From: an uncultured Pelagibacteraceae bacterium
GTDB lineage: Bacteria; Pseudomonadota; Alphaproteobacteria; Pelagibacterales; Pelagibacteraceae
NCBI GenBank assembly: GCA_902586495.1
Contig: CACIHQ010000004.1
Coordinates: 1 to 64,000 of the forward strand
Length of the DNA stretch: 64,000 bases
Direction of reading: 5' to 3'
The notes under the pieces were generated by a model. It saw only the letters and a list, made by a program, of their open reading frames with translations, was not told the DNA's origin and made no database searches. A program made the translations under genes and the position numbers. Positions 45,389 through 54,273 of the stretch are shown here, piece by piece; the stretch's first letter is position 1; every line of letters begins with the position of its first letter.

Positions 45389-46159
45389 TTAAATATTACT
45401 TCTTTTTAAAATTAAGCTAGAGTTTTTAAAATCTTTCTTACCATATCTAATTTTTTCATTATTAAAATTAGTCACAATACCACCTGCGTGCTCTAATATT
45501 GCATGACCAGCAGCTATATCCCACTCCCGGGCTCTTGGTTCTGCCACATAACCATCGTACTCGCCAGCCGCTATAACACAAAATTTTAAAGAACTTTTCA
45601 TTTTAATAAATTCTTTTACATTTAACTTTTTGTAAATACTTTCAATTTCAGGCTTAATATTATTTGAGTAAGAAACGAATTTTATTAAATTTTTGTCAAA
45701 ATTTTTTGAACATTCTAGTTTAACTTTATTCTCACCTACAATCTCATAAGAATTATTTAATCCAAATGAATAAAACATTCTTTTTTTTGCTGGAGCAAAA
45801 ATTAGTCCAGCAACTGGTTGATTGTTTAAAATTAGTCCTGCATTAAGTGTAAATTCATCTAAATTATTTATATAATCATATGTGCCATCAATAGGATCAA
45901 CTAACCAAAAATCATTAAGATTTTTCTTATCTTTATTTTCAGAACTTTCTTCAGAAATAATTGGCAATTCAGGTGTTAGAGCCTTTATCTTAGCAGTTAA
46001 AATATCATTAACTTCAATGTCTCCATTACTAACAGGCGTATTATCAGACTTTATTTTTTTTTTTAGACCTTTCTCTCTCAAATTTAAAGCTACTTGACCA
46101 GCGTGTAAAAAAGTAGAGATTAAACTCTCAACAATTTTTTTTATATTTTCATCATTCAT
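45389..46159 (-). CDS. cysQ: 3'(2'),5'-bisphosphate nucleotidase CysQ
   Basis: A 256-aa inositol monophosphatase-family enzyme. Metal-binding motifs are visible: 'PIISEES' with the EE, 'FWLVDPIDGTYDYI' (DPIDGT) and 'REWDIAAGHAILEHAGG' (WDxAA). In the CysQ branch it hydrolyses PAP/PAPS in sulfate assimilation. Assignment as CysQ rather than an inositol monophosphatase is likely but not proven, and this window also contains inositol genes. It overlaps the DUF3553 gene by 8 bases. Confidence 0.85.
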   Translation of the reverse strand: MNDENIKKIVESLISTFLHAGQVALNLREKGLKKKIKSDNTPVSNGDIEVNDILTAKIKALTPELPIISEESSENKDKKNLNDFWLVDPIDGTYDYINNLDEFTLNAGLILNNQPVAGLIFAPAKKRMFYSFGLNNSYEIVGENKVKLECSKNFDKNLIKFVSYSNNIKPEIESIYKKLNVKEFIKMKSSLKFCVIAAGEYDGYVAEPRAREWDIAAGHAILEHAGGIVTNFNNEKIRYGKKDFKNSSLILKRSNI

Positions 46160-46322
46160 ATATTTTTATTAATACTATATTTTTTATATTAATTACTTTT
46201 TTTCCTACATTTTCAAAATTAACTGTAACTTTGTCATCAATAATTGATTGAACTTGACCAACACCCCATTCACTGTTTGCTGGATTTTTCACTTTATCTC
46301 CTGGCTCAAAATCTAAAATCAT
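46152..46322 (-). CDS. DUF3553 family protein (56 aa)
   Basis: ATG at 46322 to TGA at 46152-46154. The 56 residues contain '[22 protein letters not shown]' and '[14 protein letters not shown]', the hallmarks of DUF3553, a small SH3-like fold related to the domain found in UvrD/CarD-type proteins. It overlaps cysQ by 8 bases, so the two are co-translated. Function is unknown; the fold suggests nucleic-acid or RNA polymerase contacts. It is divergent from mnmA over about 40 bases. Confidence 0.82.
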   Translation of the reverse strand: MILDFEPGDKVKNPANSEWGVGQVQSIIDDKVTVNFENVGKKVINIKNIVLIKIYE

Positions 46323-46363
46323 TCTATTTTATTTATAGTAAAAATGAGTATAAATACCAGCAA

Positions 46364-47482
46364 ATGAATAAAGAATTAAACTCAATCGGCTTAAACAAAA
46401 AACCATCGGATACCACCGTGGTTGTTGCTATGTCGGGTGGTGTTGACTCCTCAACAGTTGCTGGCATGATGAAAAAAGAGGGTTATAAAGTTATTGGCAT
46501 TACTTTAAAACTTTACGATGACAGTAAAGATGTGGCAAAATCTAAACAATGTTGTTCGGGTCAAGATATTATGGACGCCAAAAGAGTAGCCAATAAACTA
46601 GATATAGAACATAAAGTTTTGTATTACCAAAATAAATTTAAACAAGGTGTTGTTGATAATTTTGTAGATAGCTATTTAAAAGGTGAAACGCCAATACCAT
46701 GTGTACAATGTAATCAAACTGTAAAATTTAAAGATTTATTTGAATTTTCAAAAGAATTAAATGCTGATGCTTTAGTTACAGGTCATTATGTAAAAAGTGT
46801 TACTTCAAACAATACTACCAATATGTATAGAGCAATCGATGAAAATCGAGATCAAAGCTATTTTCTATTTAACACCACAAGAGATCAATTAGACTACTTG
46901 AGATTTCCCCTAGGAGTCTTGCATAAGAGTGAGACTAGAGAAATAGCACAAGAGTTAGATCTAAATGTTGCAGATAAACCTGATAGCCAAGATATTTGTT
47001 TTGTTCCTAATGGCGATTATGCATCTGTTATTCAAAAATTTAGGCCTGACTCTTTTAAAAAAGGTAATATTAAAAACTTACAGGGCAAAGTTATTGGTGT
47101 TCACGATGGAATAGTAAATTTTACAATAGGTCAAAGAAAAGGTATTAAGATTTCAAATGATGAACCACTTTATGTTGTTAAGATAAATTCCGATAAAAAT
47201 GAGATTATTGTAGGTTCAAGACAGTTTTTAGGGAAAAAAGAAATTTTATTAAAAGATGTTAATTTATTATCTGGAAAACAGGAATTTGAAAAAAAAATTT
47301 ATGTAAAAGTAAGATCTACTGGAAAATTATTAGGTGCTAAAGTTAAATTAGCTAAGAATGATAGCGCAAACGTGGAGCTAGACATGTCTGAGGATGGTAT
47401 ATCTCCAGGTCAAGCATGTGTTTTTTATAATAAAGACTCTCAGGGTTATAAAGTTTTGGGAGGTGGTTGGATAAAAGAATAA
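46364..47482 (+). CDS. mnmA: tRNA-specific 2-thiouridylase MnmA
   Basis: Inserts sulfur at U34 of tRNA-Lys, -Glu and -Gln. The ATP-binding '[18 protein letters not shown]' lies near the N-terminus; the catalytic cysteines are in '[14 protein letters not shown]' and '[13 protein letters not shown]'. I use ATG 46364 (372 aa), which gives the normal MnmA N-terminus; the frame is open further upstream but into the DUF3553 gene. An upstream ATG at 46344 stops after seven codons. No recognisable SD precedes 46364. Confidence 0.95.
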   Translation: MNKELNSIGLNKKPSDTTVVVAMSGGVDSSTVAGMMKKEGYKVIGITLKLYDDSKDVAKSKQCCSGQDIMDAKRVANKLDIEHKVLYYQNKFKQGVVDNFVDSYLKGETPIPCVQCNQTVKFKDLFEFSKELNADALVTGHYVKSVTSNNTTNMYRAIDENRDQSYFLFNTTRDQLDYLRFPLGVLHKSETREIAQELDLNVADKPDSQDICFVPNGDYASVIQKFRPDSFKKGNIKNLQGKVIGVHDGIVNFTIGQRKGIKISNDEPLYVVKINSDKNEIIVGSRQFLGKKEILLKDVNLLSGKQEFEKKIYVKVRSTGKLLGAKVKLAKNDSANVELDMSEDGISPGQACVFYNKDSQGYKVLGGGWIKE

Positions 47483-47483
47483 G

Positions 47484-47567
47484 CTATTTTTTCTTGTTCT
47501 TTTTTCGAGCTCTTCTCTTTTTAGAACCCATTTTTCTTCTGCCTCTGTGTTTCTTTGGGTAACTCAT
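47484..47567 (-). CDS. 27-aa highly basic microprotein ORF
   Basis: ATG at 47567 to TAG at 47484-47486 encodes 27 residues, 18 of them Lys or Arg plus one His, with the pattern 'KKHRGRRKMGSKKRRARKK'. A good SD (AAGGAT, complement of 47571-47576) stands 5 bases before the ATG. Composition and the 'RRKMGSKKRRARK' segment recall the very small mS38/AURKAIP1-COX24-type or THX-type ribosomal proteins, but I cannot assign it. It ends 1 base after the mnmA stop on the opposite strand. Confidence 0.6.
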   Translation of the reverse strand: MSYPKKHRGRRKMGSKKRRARKKNKKK

Positions 47568-47640
47568 TAAATCCTTTTTATTAATTTATTGAATTTTTCA
47601 TATGGATATAGCATTGTCAACTTATCATATCAAATTTTTT

Positions 47641-48816
47641 ATGGTTAAATCTTTTAAAACATTCTTAAAGCACACAGCAAAAGATTTTCATAATCAGTCA
47701 GTAAACCCTCCAGTGGTTAGAGCTTCAACAATTATCTTTAAGTCAATGCAACACATAAGAAAGACACAAGTTAAAGCCCAAAAAAAACCTACAGGAGGTC
47801 ACTTTGACTATGGGAGACAGGGAACATCTACAACTTATATATTACAGAGAATATTGACTAAGCTAGAGGATAGCTATCATGTCTTCACAACTCCAACAGG
47901 TTTTGGATCAGTTTTTTTGGCTATATTTAGCGTTGTTAGACCTGGGGATGAAATGCTAGTTGCTGACCCAGTTTACAGCCCAACAAGAATTCTTACAGAA
48001 AACTATTTAAAAGAATTTAATGTAAGGACTGTTTTTTACAATCCTCATGATTTGAAAACATTAAAGAATAATATAACAAAAAAAACAAAATTAATTTTTG
48101 TAGAAAATCCAGGAAGTAATACTTTTGATTTTCAAGATTTAGGTAAAATCGTTTCAATTGCAAAAAAACATAAAATATTTACAGCTATCGATAACACTTG
48201 GGGAACTCCATATTACTTGAAACCAATGAAATTAGGTTTTGATATGTCAATTGTTTCAGCAACAAAATATTACTCCGGTCATTCTGACGTAATGGGGGGT
48301 AGTTTGGCAGTAAACAAAAAAGTTTTTAATAAAGTAAAAGCAGCAGAAAAAATCACAGGTTTAAGACTTGGTCCAGATGATGCTTATTTAATTACAAGAG
48401 GTTTGAGAACTCTTGATGTGAGATTAGATAGACACAGTGAGAATGCAAAAAAAATAGCAGCTTTTTTATCAAAAAATAAAAAAATTCAATTACTTTATCC
48501 ATTTAAGAAAAATTCACAAAACTATAGAATGTGGAAAAAATATTACTCAGGTGCCTCTGGTTTAATGGGTTTAAAAATAAAATCAAGTAGCACTAAGTTG
48601 GTAAAAAAATTTGTAAATTCGCTTAAATTATTTGGCTATGGATATAGTTGGGGTGGATTTGAAAGTTTGGTATTACATCAAGAATTTAGAGAAACAGGAA
48701 AAAGAAAATATATGAATTTGTTAAAAGATGAACATCTAGTCCGATTGCATATAGGACTAGAAGATCCTAAAGACTTAATTCAGGATATCAAACAAGCGTT
48801 AAGATATTTAAGATGA
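47641..48816 (+). CDS. metC: Cystathionine beta-lyase MetC
   Basis: A 391-aa PLP-dependent enzyme of the Cys/Met metabolism family that splits cystathionine to homocysteine. The PLP lysine is in 'SIVSATKYYSGHSDVMGGS'; 'FDYGRQGTSTTYILQ' and 'GYGYSWGGFESLV' are MetC-like. I start at ATG 47641; 13 additional codons from 47602 are possible but lack similarity. Its stop overlaps the MFS start by ATGA. No SAM-type riboswitch is seen upstream. Confidence 0.9.
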   Translation: MVKSFKTFLKHTAKDFHNQSVNPPVVRASTIIFKSMQHIRKTQVKAQKKPTGGHFDYGRQGTSTTYILQRILTKLEDSYHVFTTPTGFGSVFLAIFSVVRPGDEMLVADPVYSPTRILTENYLKEFNVRTVFYNPHDLKTLKNNITKKTKLIFVENPGSNTFDFQDLGKIVSIAKKHKIFTAIDNTWGTPYYLKPMKLGFDMSIVSATKYYSGHSDVMGGSLAVNKKVFNKVKAAEKITGLRLGPDDAYLITRGLRTLDVRLDRHSENAKKIAAFLSKNKKIQLLYPFKKNSQNYRMWKKYYSGASGLMGLKIKSSSTKLVKKFVNSLKLFGYGYSWGGFESLVLHQEFRETGKRKYMNLLKDEHLVRLHIGLEDPKDLIQDIKQALRYLR

Positions 48817-50033
48817 TTTCTGAAAAATTTTTCCAATCTAAAACTGCAATCATAACCTTGATAGCTGCATGTTTCGTTGTTCTAATTTCTTTAGGAGTGA
48901 GACAAACTTTTGGACTATTTTTTATGGATTTTAATGAAAGTTTAAAGATCAGCAATACCGCGTTTGGTTTTGCTATAGGAATGCAAATGCTTATGTGGGG
49001 CATAACAGGCCCTATTTTTGGGGCAATTGCAGATAAATATGGTGGACATATTGCTATTATTACAGCGTTTATTTTTTATACATTAGGTATTTATTTTTTA
49101 TATACGGGGCCTAACACTGGAATATTTTTTCAAATTCATGTGGGTTTATTAATTGGAATTGGACTTGGTGGTACAGCGATCAGTATTCCAATGTCAATTG
49201 TTGGAAAACATTTTCCATTATCAACAAGAACAATTGCTATGAGTTTTGTAACTGCAATAGGATCATTTGGTTATTTTCTTTCACCAATTTTTACAAATTA
49301 TTCTTTAAAGGAGTTTGGATGGAATTATACATTATATATATTCAGTTTATTTTTATTATCAGGATTAGTTGCGGCATATTTTGTAAGATCTCCATCAGAT
49401 TCAAAAAAAGCTGAAAAAACCTCTGACCAATCATTTAAAGAAGCTCTTTCAGAAGCATTTAAAACCAAGAGTTATATTTTACTCGTATCAGGATTTTTTG
49501 TTTGTGGTTTTCATATAACTTTAGTAGGAACTCATGTTCCAAAGTATGTAGTTGATAGAGGATTAGAGGACTGGACAGCTGCAGCAATATTATCCTTAAT
49601 CGGAGTTTTTAATATTTTTGGTTCATTATTAAGTGGTTATCTTTCAGCGAAGATGAGCAAAAAAATTATACTGAGTGCGATCTATTTTTTAAGAGGTATT
49701 TCGATTGCACTGTTTATATTCCTTCCCGCAAGTAATATTAATGCATTCTTATTTGGAGCAAGTTTTGGTTTCTTATGGCTTTCAACAGTTCCAGCTACAA
49801 GTGGAATAGTAGCCCATTTATTTGGTACTAAATATTTGGGTCTTCTATACGGTATTGTTTTTTTAAGTCATCAAATTGGATCTTTTTTTGGGGCTTATTT
49901 GGGTGGATTATTTCATGATACATATGGGTCATATGATTACGCGTGGTATTTAGCAATTGCTTTATCCATATTCGCTGCAATAATACATATTCCAATTAAA
50001 GAAGAACCAGTTTTAAGATTAAAAACAGAATAA
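48813..50033 (+). CDS. Major facilitator superfamily transporter
   Basis: A 406-aa carrier with twelve predicted TM segments, of the OFA/monocarboxylate-like MFS branch: 'LGVRQTFGLFFMDFNESLKISNTAFGFAIGMQ' early, 'GLGGTAISIPMSIVGKHFP' and 'FLWLSTVPATSGIVAHLFGTKYLG' late. It is coupled to metC by ATGA, which might hint at a sulfur or amino-acid substrate, but this is weak evidence. pabB follows after 1 base. Confidence 0.85.
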   Translation: MISEKFFQSKTAIITLIAACFVVLISLGVRQTFGLFFMDFNESLKISNTAFGFAIGMQMLMWGITGPIFGAIADKYGGHIAIITAFIFYTLGIYFLYTGPNTGIFFQIHVGLLIGIGLGGTAISIPMSIVGKHFPLSTRTIAMSFVTAIGSFGYFLSPIFTNYSLKEFGWNYTLYIFSLFLLSGLVAAYFVRSPSDSKKAEKTSDQSFKEALSEAFKTKSYILLVSGFFVCGFHITLVGTHVPKYVVDRGLEDWTAAAILSLIGVFNIFGSLLSGYLSAKMSKKIILSAIYFLRGISIALFIFLPASNINAFLFGASFGFLWLSTVPATSGIVAHLFGTKYLGLLYGIVFLSHQIGSFFGAYLGGLFHDTYGSYDYAWYLAIALSIFAAIIHIPIKEEPVLRLKTE

Positions 50034-50034
50034 A

Positions 50035-51186
50035 TTGAGCAAATCAAATCAATTAGCAAAATTAGATCAATCGGGGAAACCTTATATTATATACAAATCT
50101 CAAACGGGATTTGATCTTTACACAAATTTTTCAAAAAAAATTGTTTTAAACAATAAAAATATTCTAAGTTTTTTGAAGAAAAAAAATAAAAAAAAAATTA
50201 AAAATACTGATCTTTATATTGGTTTTTTTGGCTACGAACTTTTGAATAATTTAATTGATATAAAATTACCTAGACAAAAAGATTTTAATTTTCCAAAAGG
50301 TATTTTTTATAAACCAGAAAAAAAAATCAAATTAAGTAACAACCTTAGTCATTTTAAAAGAGATTTTGAGTCTGGAAATTTTAAAATAAATATAAATAAA
50401 AAAAGCTATACAAAAATATTTAACAGATTTAAAAAAAAAATTAAAAGTGGAGAAACGTATCAAATTAAAATTTGCACCAAATACAAAACTAAATCTAAAA
50501 TAGATCCGTTAGATTTTTTTTCAAGGTTATCTAAGACAAATTTAGCTCCAGAAGCTTTTATGATTAAAGACAGGAACTATTCAATAGTTAGTTGTTCACC
50601 CGAGAATTTGATAACAAAAAAAGGCTCAGAAATATCTACAAAACCAATCGCTGGAACAGTAAAAAAAACAAAAAATCTTAATAAGTCAAAAGCATTAAAT
50701 TATTTTAGAAAAAACCTCAAAGAAACTAAAGAACATAACATGATTGTAGATATGGAACGAAATGATCTATCAAGAATTTGTAAGATTGGCACTGTAAGAT
50801 TATCAAAGCAAAAAATTGTTGAGGAATATAAAGACTTATTTCATTACGTAAGTCTAATTAAAGGAAAATTAAGAAAAAATATCAATAACGTGGATATAAT
50901 TAAAGCGATGATGCCAGGTGGTTCAGTTATTGGATGTCCTAAGATAAACACGCTTAACCTATTAAATAATCAAGAAAAAGAAAATAGAAATATTTATACA
51001 GGTAGCTTTGGTTATATAAAATTTAATGGTGATATGAGATTTAATATTATTATTAGATCAATTTTAAATTTTAAAAATATGTCAGAGATATCTGTCGCTT
51101 CAGGTGTCGTAGTTGATAGTAATGCCAACCATGAATTTAATGAAAATTTTTTAAAGGCCAAAGCACTAATTGATTTATTCAAATGA
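50035..51186 (+). CDS. pabB: Aminodeoxychorismate synthase component I (PabB)
   Basis: Chorismate-binding enzyme (383 aa) which, with PabA, makes 4-amino-4-deoxychorismate for folate. Landmarks: 'SCSPENLITKKGSEISTKPIAGT', 'EHNMIVDMERNDLSRIC' and 'PGGSVIGCPKINTL', the last with PabB-specific 'GGSVTG'-like pattern. The reading frame begins with TTG at 50035, 1 base after the MFS stop; no ATG start fits. Its stop overlaps pabA by ATGA. The pabA and pabC genes next to it favour PabB over TrpE. Confidence 0.9.
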   Translation: MSKSNQLAKLDQSGKPYIIYKSQTGFDLYTNFSKKIVLNNKNILSFLKKKNKKKIKNTDLYIGFFGYELLNNLIDIKLPRQKDFNFPKGIFYKPEKKIKLSNNLSHFKRDFESGNFKININKKSYTKIFNRFKKKIKSGETYQIKICTKYKTKSKIDPLDFFSRLSKTNLAPEAFMIKDRNYSIVSCSPENLITKKGSEISTKPIAGTVKKTKNLNKSKALNYFRKNLKETKEHNMIVDMERNDLSRICKIGTVRLSKQKIVEEYKDLFHYVSLIKGKLRKNINNVDIIKAMMPGGSVIGCPKINTLNLLNNQEKENRNIYTGSFGYIKFNGDMRFNIIIRSILNFKNMSEISVASGVVVDSNANHEFNENFLKAKALIDLFK

Positions 51187-51740
51187 TATATGTGATAGAT
51201 CATAATGACTCATTTACTCACAATGTGGTTCACCAATTTGCTTTATTTGATAGAGTTGAATGTGATAACTATAATGAGATTAGTGAAAAAAAAATCCATC
51301 AAGCTTCAACAATAGTTTTTTCACCGGGGCCAGGTAGCCCAAAAGATTATCCAATAACTTCTAAAATCTATAAAAGATTTAAGGGAAAGAAAAAGATGAT
51401 TGGCATTTGTCTAGGGTTTCAACATATTCTTTTTTGTGAAGGTGGAAGGATTATTGAACAGAAAAAAATATATCATGGTTTTCAATCAAATATCAAAGTA
51501 GTTAATGATAAATCTTTATTTCAAAAAGGAAAAATATTTAAAGTTGGAAGGTATCATTCTTTAAAGTTACAAGAACCTTTTAAATCTAATAATTTTGAGA
51601 TAACTATGAGATGTTTAAATTCAAAAGTCGCGATGGCATTTGAAAATCAAAAGGAGAAAATATATGGATTTCAATTTCATCCAGAATCTTTTTTAACTAT
51701 CAATGGCAAAATACTTATTAAAAAAATCTTATCAGCTTAA
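51183..51740 (+). CDS. pabA: Aminodeoxychorismate synthase glutamine amidotransferase (PabA)
   Basis: Class I glutamine amidotransferase subunit, 185 aa. The nucleophile Cys76 lies in 'GICLGFQHI', and His166/Glu168 in 'FQFHPESF' complete the triad. The oxyanion loop 'FSPGPGSP' is at about 46-53. It supplies ammonia to PabB. It overlaps pabB by 4 bases and the pabC start by 38 bases. Confidence 0.93.
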   Translation: MIYVIDHNDSFTHNVVHQFALFDRVECDNYNEISEKKIHQASTIVFSPGPGSPKDYPITSKIYKRFKGKKKMIGICLGFQHILFCEGGRIIEQKKIYHGFQSNIKVVNDKSLFQKGKIFKVGRYHSLKLQEPFKSNNFEITMRCLNSKVAMAFENQKEKIYGFQFHPESFLTINGKILIKKILSA

Positions 51741-52476
51741 AAATTTAGAGGAAATAGAATTTCATGACCTTTGGGGAGATCATGGAATTTTCACGACGAT
51801 GTGGATTTTTGGTAGGCCAGGAAAAATTTTATTTTTTAAAAATCATTTAAATAATTTAATTAAATCCTTAGAAGATTATAAGATCACTAAGAAATCTTTA
51901 CGAGCTGATATTTTAGCTATTATTAAAAAAAATTTGTCCAAAAAGAAAAGATATAATCATCTATTAAGAATTGCCCTAAATAAAAAAATAATTTCAATAT
52001 CTTTAAGAAAAAGAATTAAACCAAAATTAAATTTTAATTTGAAATTAGTAAAATTAAAACGAGAAAAACCTGAATATAAAAACCTTAAATACAAAAAGAT
52101 TTTATCATATTTATCTAAAATGGATAATTCCCAATCAGATATTGGATTGGTATCTAATAAAAGATTATTGGAAACTGGAACCTCAAATTTATTATTTGTT
52201 AAAGATCAAAAATTTTTTACCCCTAGAAAAGGATATTATGAGGGTAATACTTATAAATTTTTTAAAACAAAAATTAAAAAGATAATCAAAAAAGATATTT
52301 TCCTCAAAGAGATAAATAGTTATGATGAAATCTTATTGTTGGGTTCTGGTAAAGGTGTTACATCGGTTAAAACAATAAATGAGATTAAATGGAAAAGAAA
52401 AAATTTAGATAAGTTTAGGTTTCTTTCAAAACATTATAATACAGCTATAAATAAATGTAATTCATATAGATTTTAA
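51703..52476 (+). CDS. pabC: Aminodeoxychorismate lyase-like class IV aminotransferase (PabC)
   Basis: A 257-aa PLP protein of fold type IV. It has 'GDHGIFTTMWIFGRPGKILFFKNHLNNL' (cf. the G-x-F-E-T-x-R/H-L pattern), the likely PLP lysine in 'KYKKILSYLS' and 'RLLETGTSNLLFVKD' (conserved E and N). The last step of p-aminobenzoate synthesis is the best role given pabB-pabA upstream. The only ATG start overlaps pabA by 38 bases. Sequence is divergent and lysine-rich. Confidence 0.85.
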   Translation: MAKYLLKKSYQLKNLEEIEFHDLWGDHGIFTTMWIFGRPGKILFFKNHLNNLIKSLEDYKITKKSLRADILAIIKKNLSKKKRYNHLLRIALNKKIISISLRKRIKPKLNFNLKLVKLKREKPEYKNLKYKKILSYLSKMDNSQSDIGLVSNKRLLETGTSNLLFVKDQKFFTPRKGYYEGNTYKFFKTKIKKIIKKDIFLKEINSYDEILLLGSGKGVTSVKTINEIKWKRKNLDKFRFLSKHYNTAINKCNSYRF

Positions 52477-52480
52477 GAGA

Positions 52481-52879
52481 ATGAAAGATCCAAACGAACC
52501 TTGTTTATTTTGTAATGTTAAAAAAACAGGATACACTCATGATAATAATCTTGCATATGCTAGCTATGACTCTTATCCAGTTACAGAACACCATTGTCTT
52601 ATTATTCCTAAAAGACATACGATAGACTTTTTTGATCTATCTAACGAGGAATTGCTAGCCTGTAATGATCTTATTAAAATAATTAAAAATGAAATAATTA
52701 AAAAAGATAAATCAGTTAAAGGATTTAATTTAGGTACAAATATTGGAAAAGTATCTGGACAATCAATTTTCCATTGTCATTTTCACTTAATTCCTCGTAG
52801 AGAAGGAGATGTTGATAATCCTCAGGGTGGAGTAAGATCAGTGATTCCAAATAAACAACATTATAAAAGAAATAATTAA
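52481..52879 (+). CDS. HIT-family nucleotide hydrolase
   Basis: A 132-aa histidine-triad protein. The HCHFH triad is at residues 98-102 ('IFHCHFHLIPRREGD'), and an N-terminal 'CLFCNVKK' (Cys8, Cys11) is probably a zinc site. HIT proteins of this Hint/FHIT-like group hydrolyse nucleoside phosphoramidates or dinucleoside polyphosphates. It follows pabC by 4 bases, so it is likely in the same transcript. Confidence 0.9.
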   Translation: MKDPNEPCLFCNVKKTGYTHDNNLAYASYDSYPVTEHHCLIIPKRHTIDFFDLSNEELLACNDLIKIIKNEIIKKDKSVKGFNLGTNIGKVSGQSIFHCHFHLIPRREGDVDNPQGGVRSVIPNKQHYKRNN

Positions 52880-52978
52880 TCTTGTATAAAAAGACAAATT
52901 GACCTTAGTTTGTGGTTGAACTATTGATTCACAATATATAAAATTCAAAATAATTCAAAAAATTTAACAAAGGCGGAA

Positions 52979-53773
52979 ATGTTAAGTAATAATCCTTTTT
53001 CAATTTTATCAGAGTCAATTTCACCGTTGGCAATGCAATCTTTTATTGTGGCTATGATTTTATTGATTGTAATCGGTACAGTCATTCAAATGATACATCA
53101 TAAAAATCTGACCTATTTTTTTAATAATGCAAAAAAAGCAAAACTTTCAGCAACTAAAAAACTAGGTGTAGGAGAAAGAGTCTCTGTTATTGCCAAAACA
53201 ACAGTAGTAGATATTGGCACAACTTCAGAACTTGGTTTTGGAAAGAGGAGACTTGCTCATGTTCTAGGAATGTATGGTACAATTTTATTTTGGGTATCTT
53301 CGGCTATTTTAGTTTTTTGTTACACAGGTGCTGATAAACCTAGTTCTCAAACTTGGTCAATGCTTTGGCATGTTGGAGCAATACTCACATGCTTAGGAGG
53401 ATATTGGTTTTGGTTTTTTTTAAGAGTTGATGTTTCTGCTGAAGCTCATCCTTGGTATAGAATTATTAAAGCTGATTTGTTTGTCTTAGCTTTACTTGCG
53501 TGTTCAACTTTTGGGTTGGCTTGGTCGTTCACTCAATTCAATGGACAAATTGGTCTGTCTTATTTATTTTTAGTTCTATTTATTGCAGCTAATTTAATTC
53601 TATTTGGTGGTGTGTATTGGTCAAAATTTGCACACATGTTTTATAAACCTGGAGCTGCTATTCAAAAAAATTTGGCTGAAGCTGATGGATCAAGAGATAA
53701 TTTACCTCCACCAGCTGATGCGCCTGAACAATTTGGTTTGGGTATAAAAAGAGAAGAGCCAAAACACTATTAA
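52979..53773 (+). CDS. aprM: APS reductase-associated membrane protein AprM
   Basis: A 264-aa inner-membrane protein with five or six hydrophobic segments, encoded before aprBA. The aprM-aprB-aprA order matches the published arrangement in SAR11 and some sulfur oxidisers, where AprM replaces Qmo subunits as the electron link between APS reductase and quinone. His/Trp-rich helices ('WSMLWHVGAILTCLGGYWFWFF') could ligate haem; this is inference. A GGCGG-type SD precedes the ATG, and a TTGACC-N17-TATTGA promoter (52899-52927) is possible. Confidence 0.85.
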   Translation: MLSNNPFSILSESISPLAMQSFIVAMILLIVIGTVIQMIHHKNLTYFFNNAKKAKLSATKKLGVGERVSVIAKTTVVDIGTTSELGFGKRRLAHVLGMYGTILFWVSSAILVFCYTGADKPSSQTWSMLWHVGAILTCLGGYWFWFFLRVDVSAEAHPWYRIIKADLFVLALLACSTFGLAWSFTQFNGQIGLSYLFLVLFIAANLILFGGVYWSKFAHMFYKPGAAIQKNLAEADGSRDNLPPPADAPEQFGLGIKREEPKHY

Positions 53774-53802
53774 TATGTTACATAGAAAGGATAATTAAAA
53801 TT

Positions 53803-54273
53803 ATGTCAACTTTTGTATACATGACTAGATGTGATGGCTGTGGTCATTGCGTAGATATTTGCCCCTCAGATATCATGCACATTGATGAAAATATTAGACG
53901 TGCAAAAAATATTGAACCCAACTTTTGTTGGGAATGTTATTCGTGTGTTAAAGCATGTCCTAATCATGCTATTGATGTAAGAGGGTATGCTGATTTTGCC
54001 CCAATGGGTCACAGTGTTAGAGTTAGAAGAGAAGAAGAAAAAGGAACTATCTCTTGGAAAATAAAATTTAGAAACGGAACAGAGAAAAACTTCGTCTCAC
54101 CTATAACAACTAAACCTTGGGGAAAATTTATTCCTAAGCTCGCAGAAGGGGACACACCTAATCAAGGAGAAATTAATTCACAGAGGTTATATAGTGAGCC
54201 AGAGGGTTTAAATACTAATCAAGAATTACCATCGGTCCCAAAAGAGTCTTTTAAAAAAGGAGTTTACTATTAA
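53803..54273 (+). CDS. aprB: Adenylylsulfate reductase beta subunit AprB
   Basis: Electron-transfer subunit of APS reductase, 156 aa. Two [4Fe-4S] ferredoxin motifs are clear: Cys10, 13, 16, 20 ('TRCDGCGHCVDICPSD') and Cys42, 45, 48, 52 ('FCWECYSCVKACPNHA'). The C-terminal tail is the AprB-specific arm that wraps AprA. The stop overlaps the aprA start (TAATG). In this organism the direction is likely sulfite oxidation to APS. Confidence 0.95.
   Translation: MSTFVYMTRCDGCGHCVDICPSDIMHIDENIRRAKNIEPNFCWECYSCVKACPNHAIDVRGYADFAPMGHSVRVRREEEKGTISWKIKFRNGTEKNFVSPITTKPWGKFIPKLAEGDTPNQGEINSQRLYSEPEGLNTNQELPSVPKESFKKGVYY

Noticed and set aside
46244..46363. 40-residue N-terminal extension of MnmA
   Set aside because: It is open frame only, overlaps the DUF3553 gene on the other strand and lacks MnmA similarity; ATG 46364 gives the normal protein.
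47568..47640. SAM-responsive riboswitch before metC
   Set aside because: The gap is only 73 bases, AT-rich and without the SAM-V or SAM-II core sequences.
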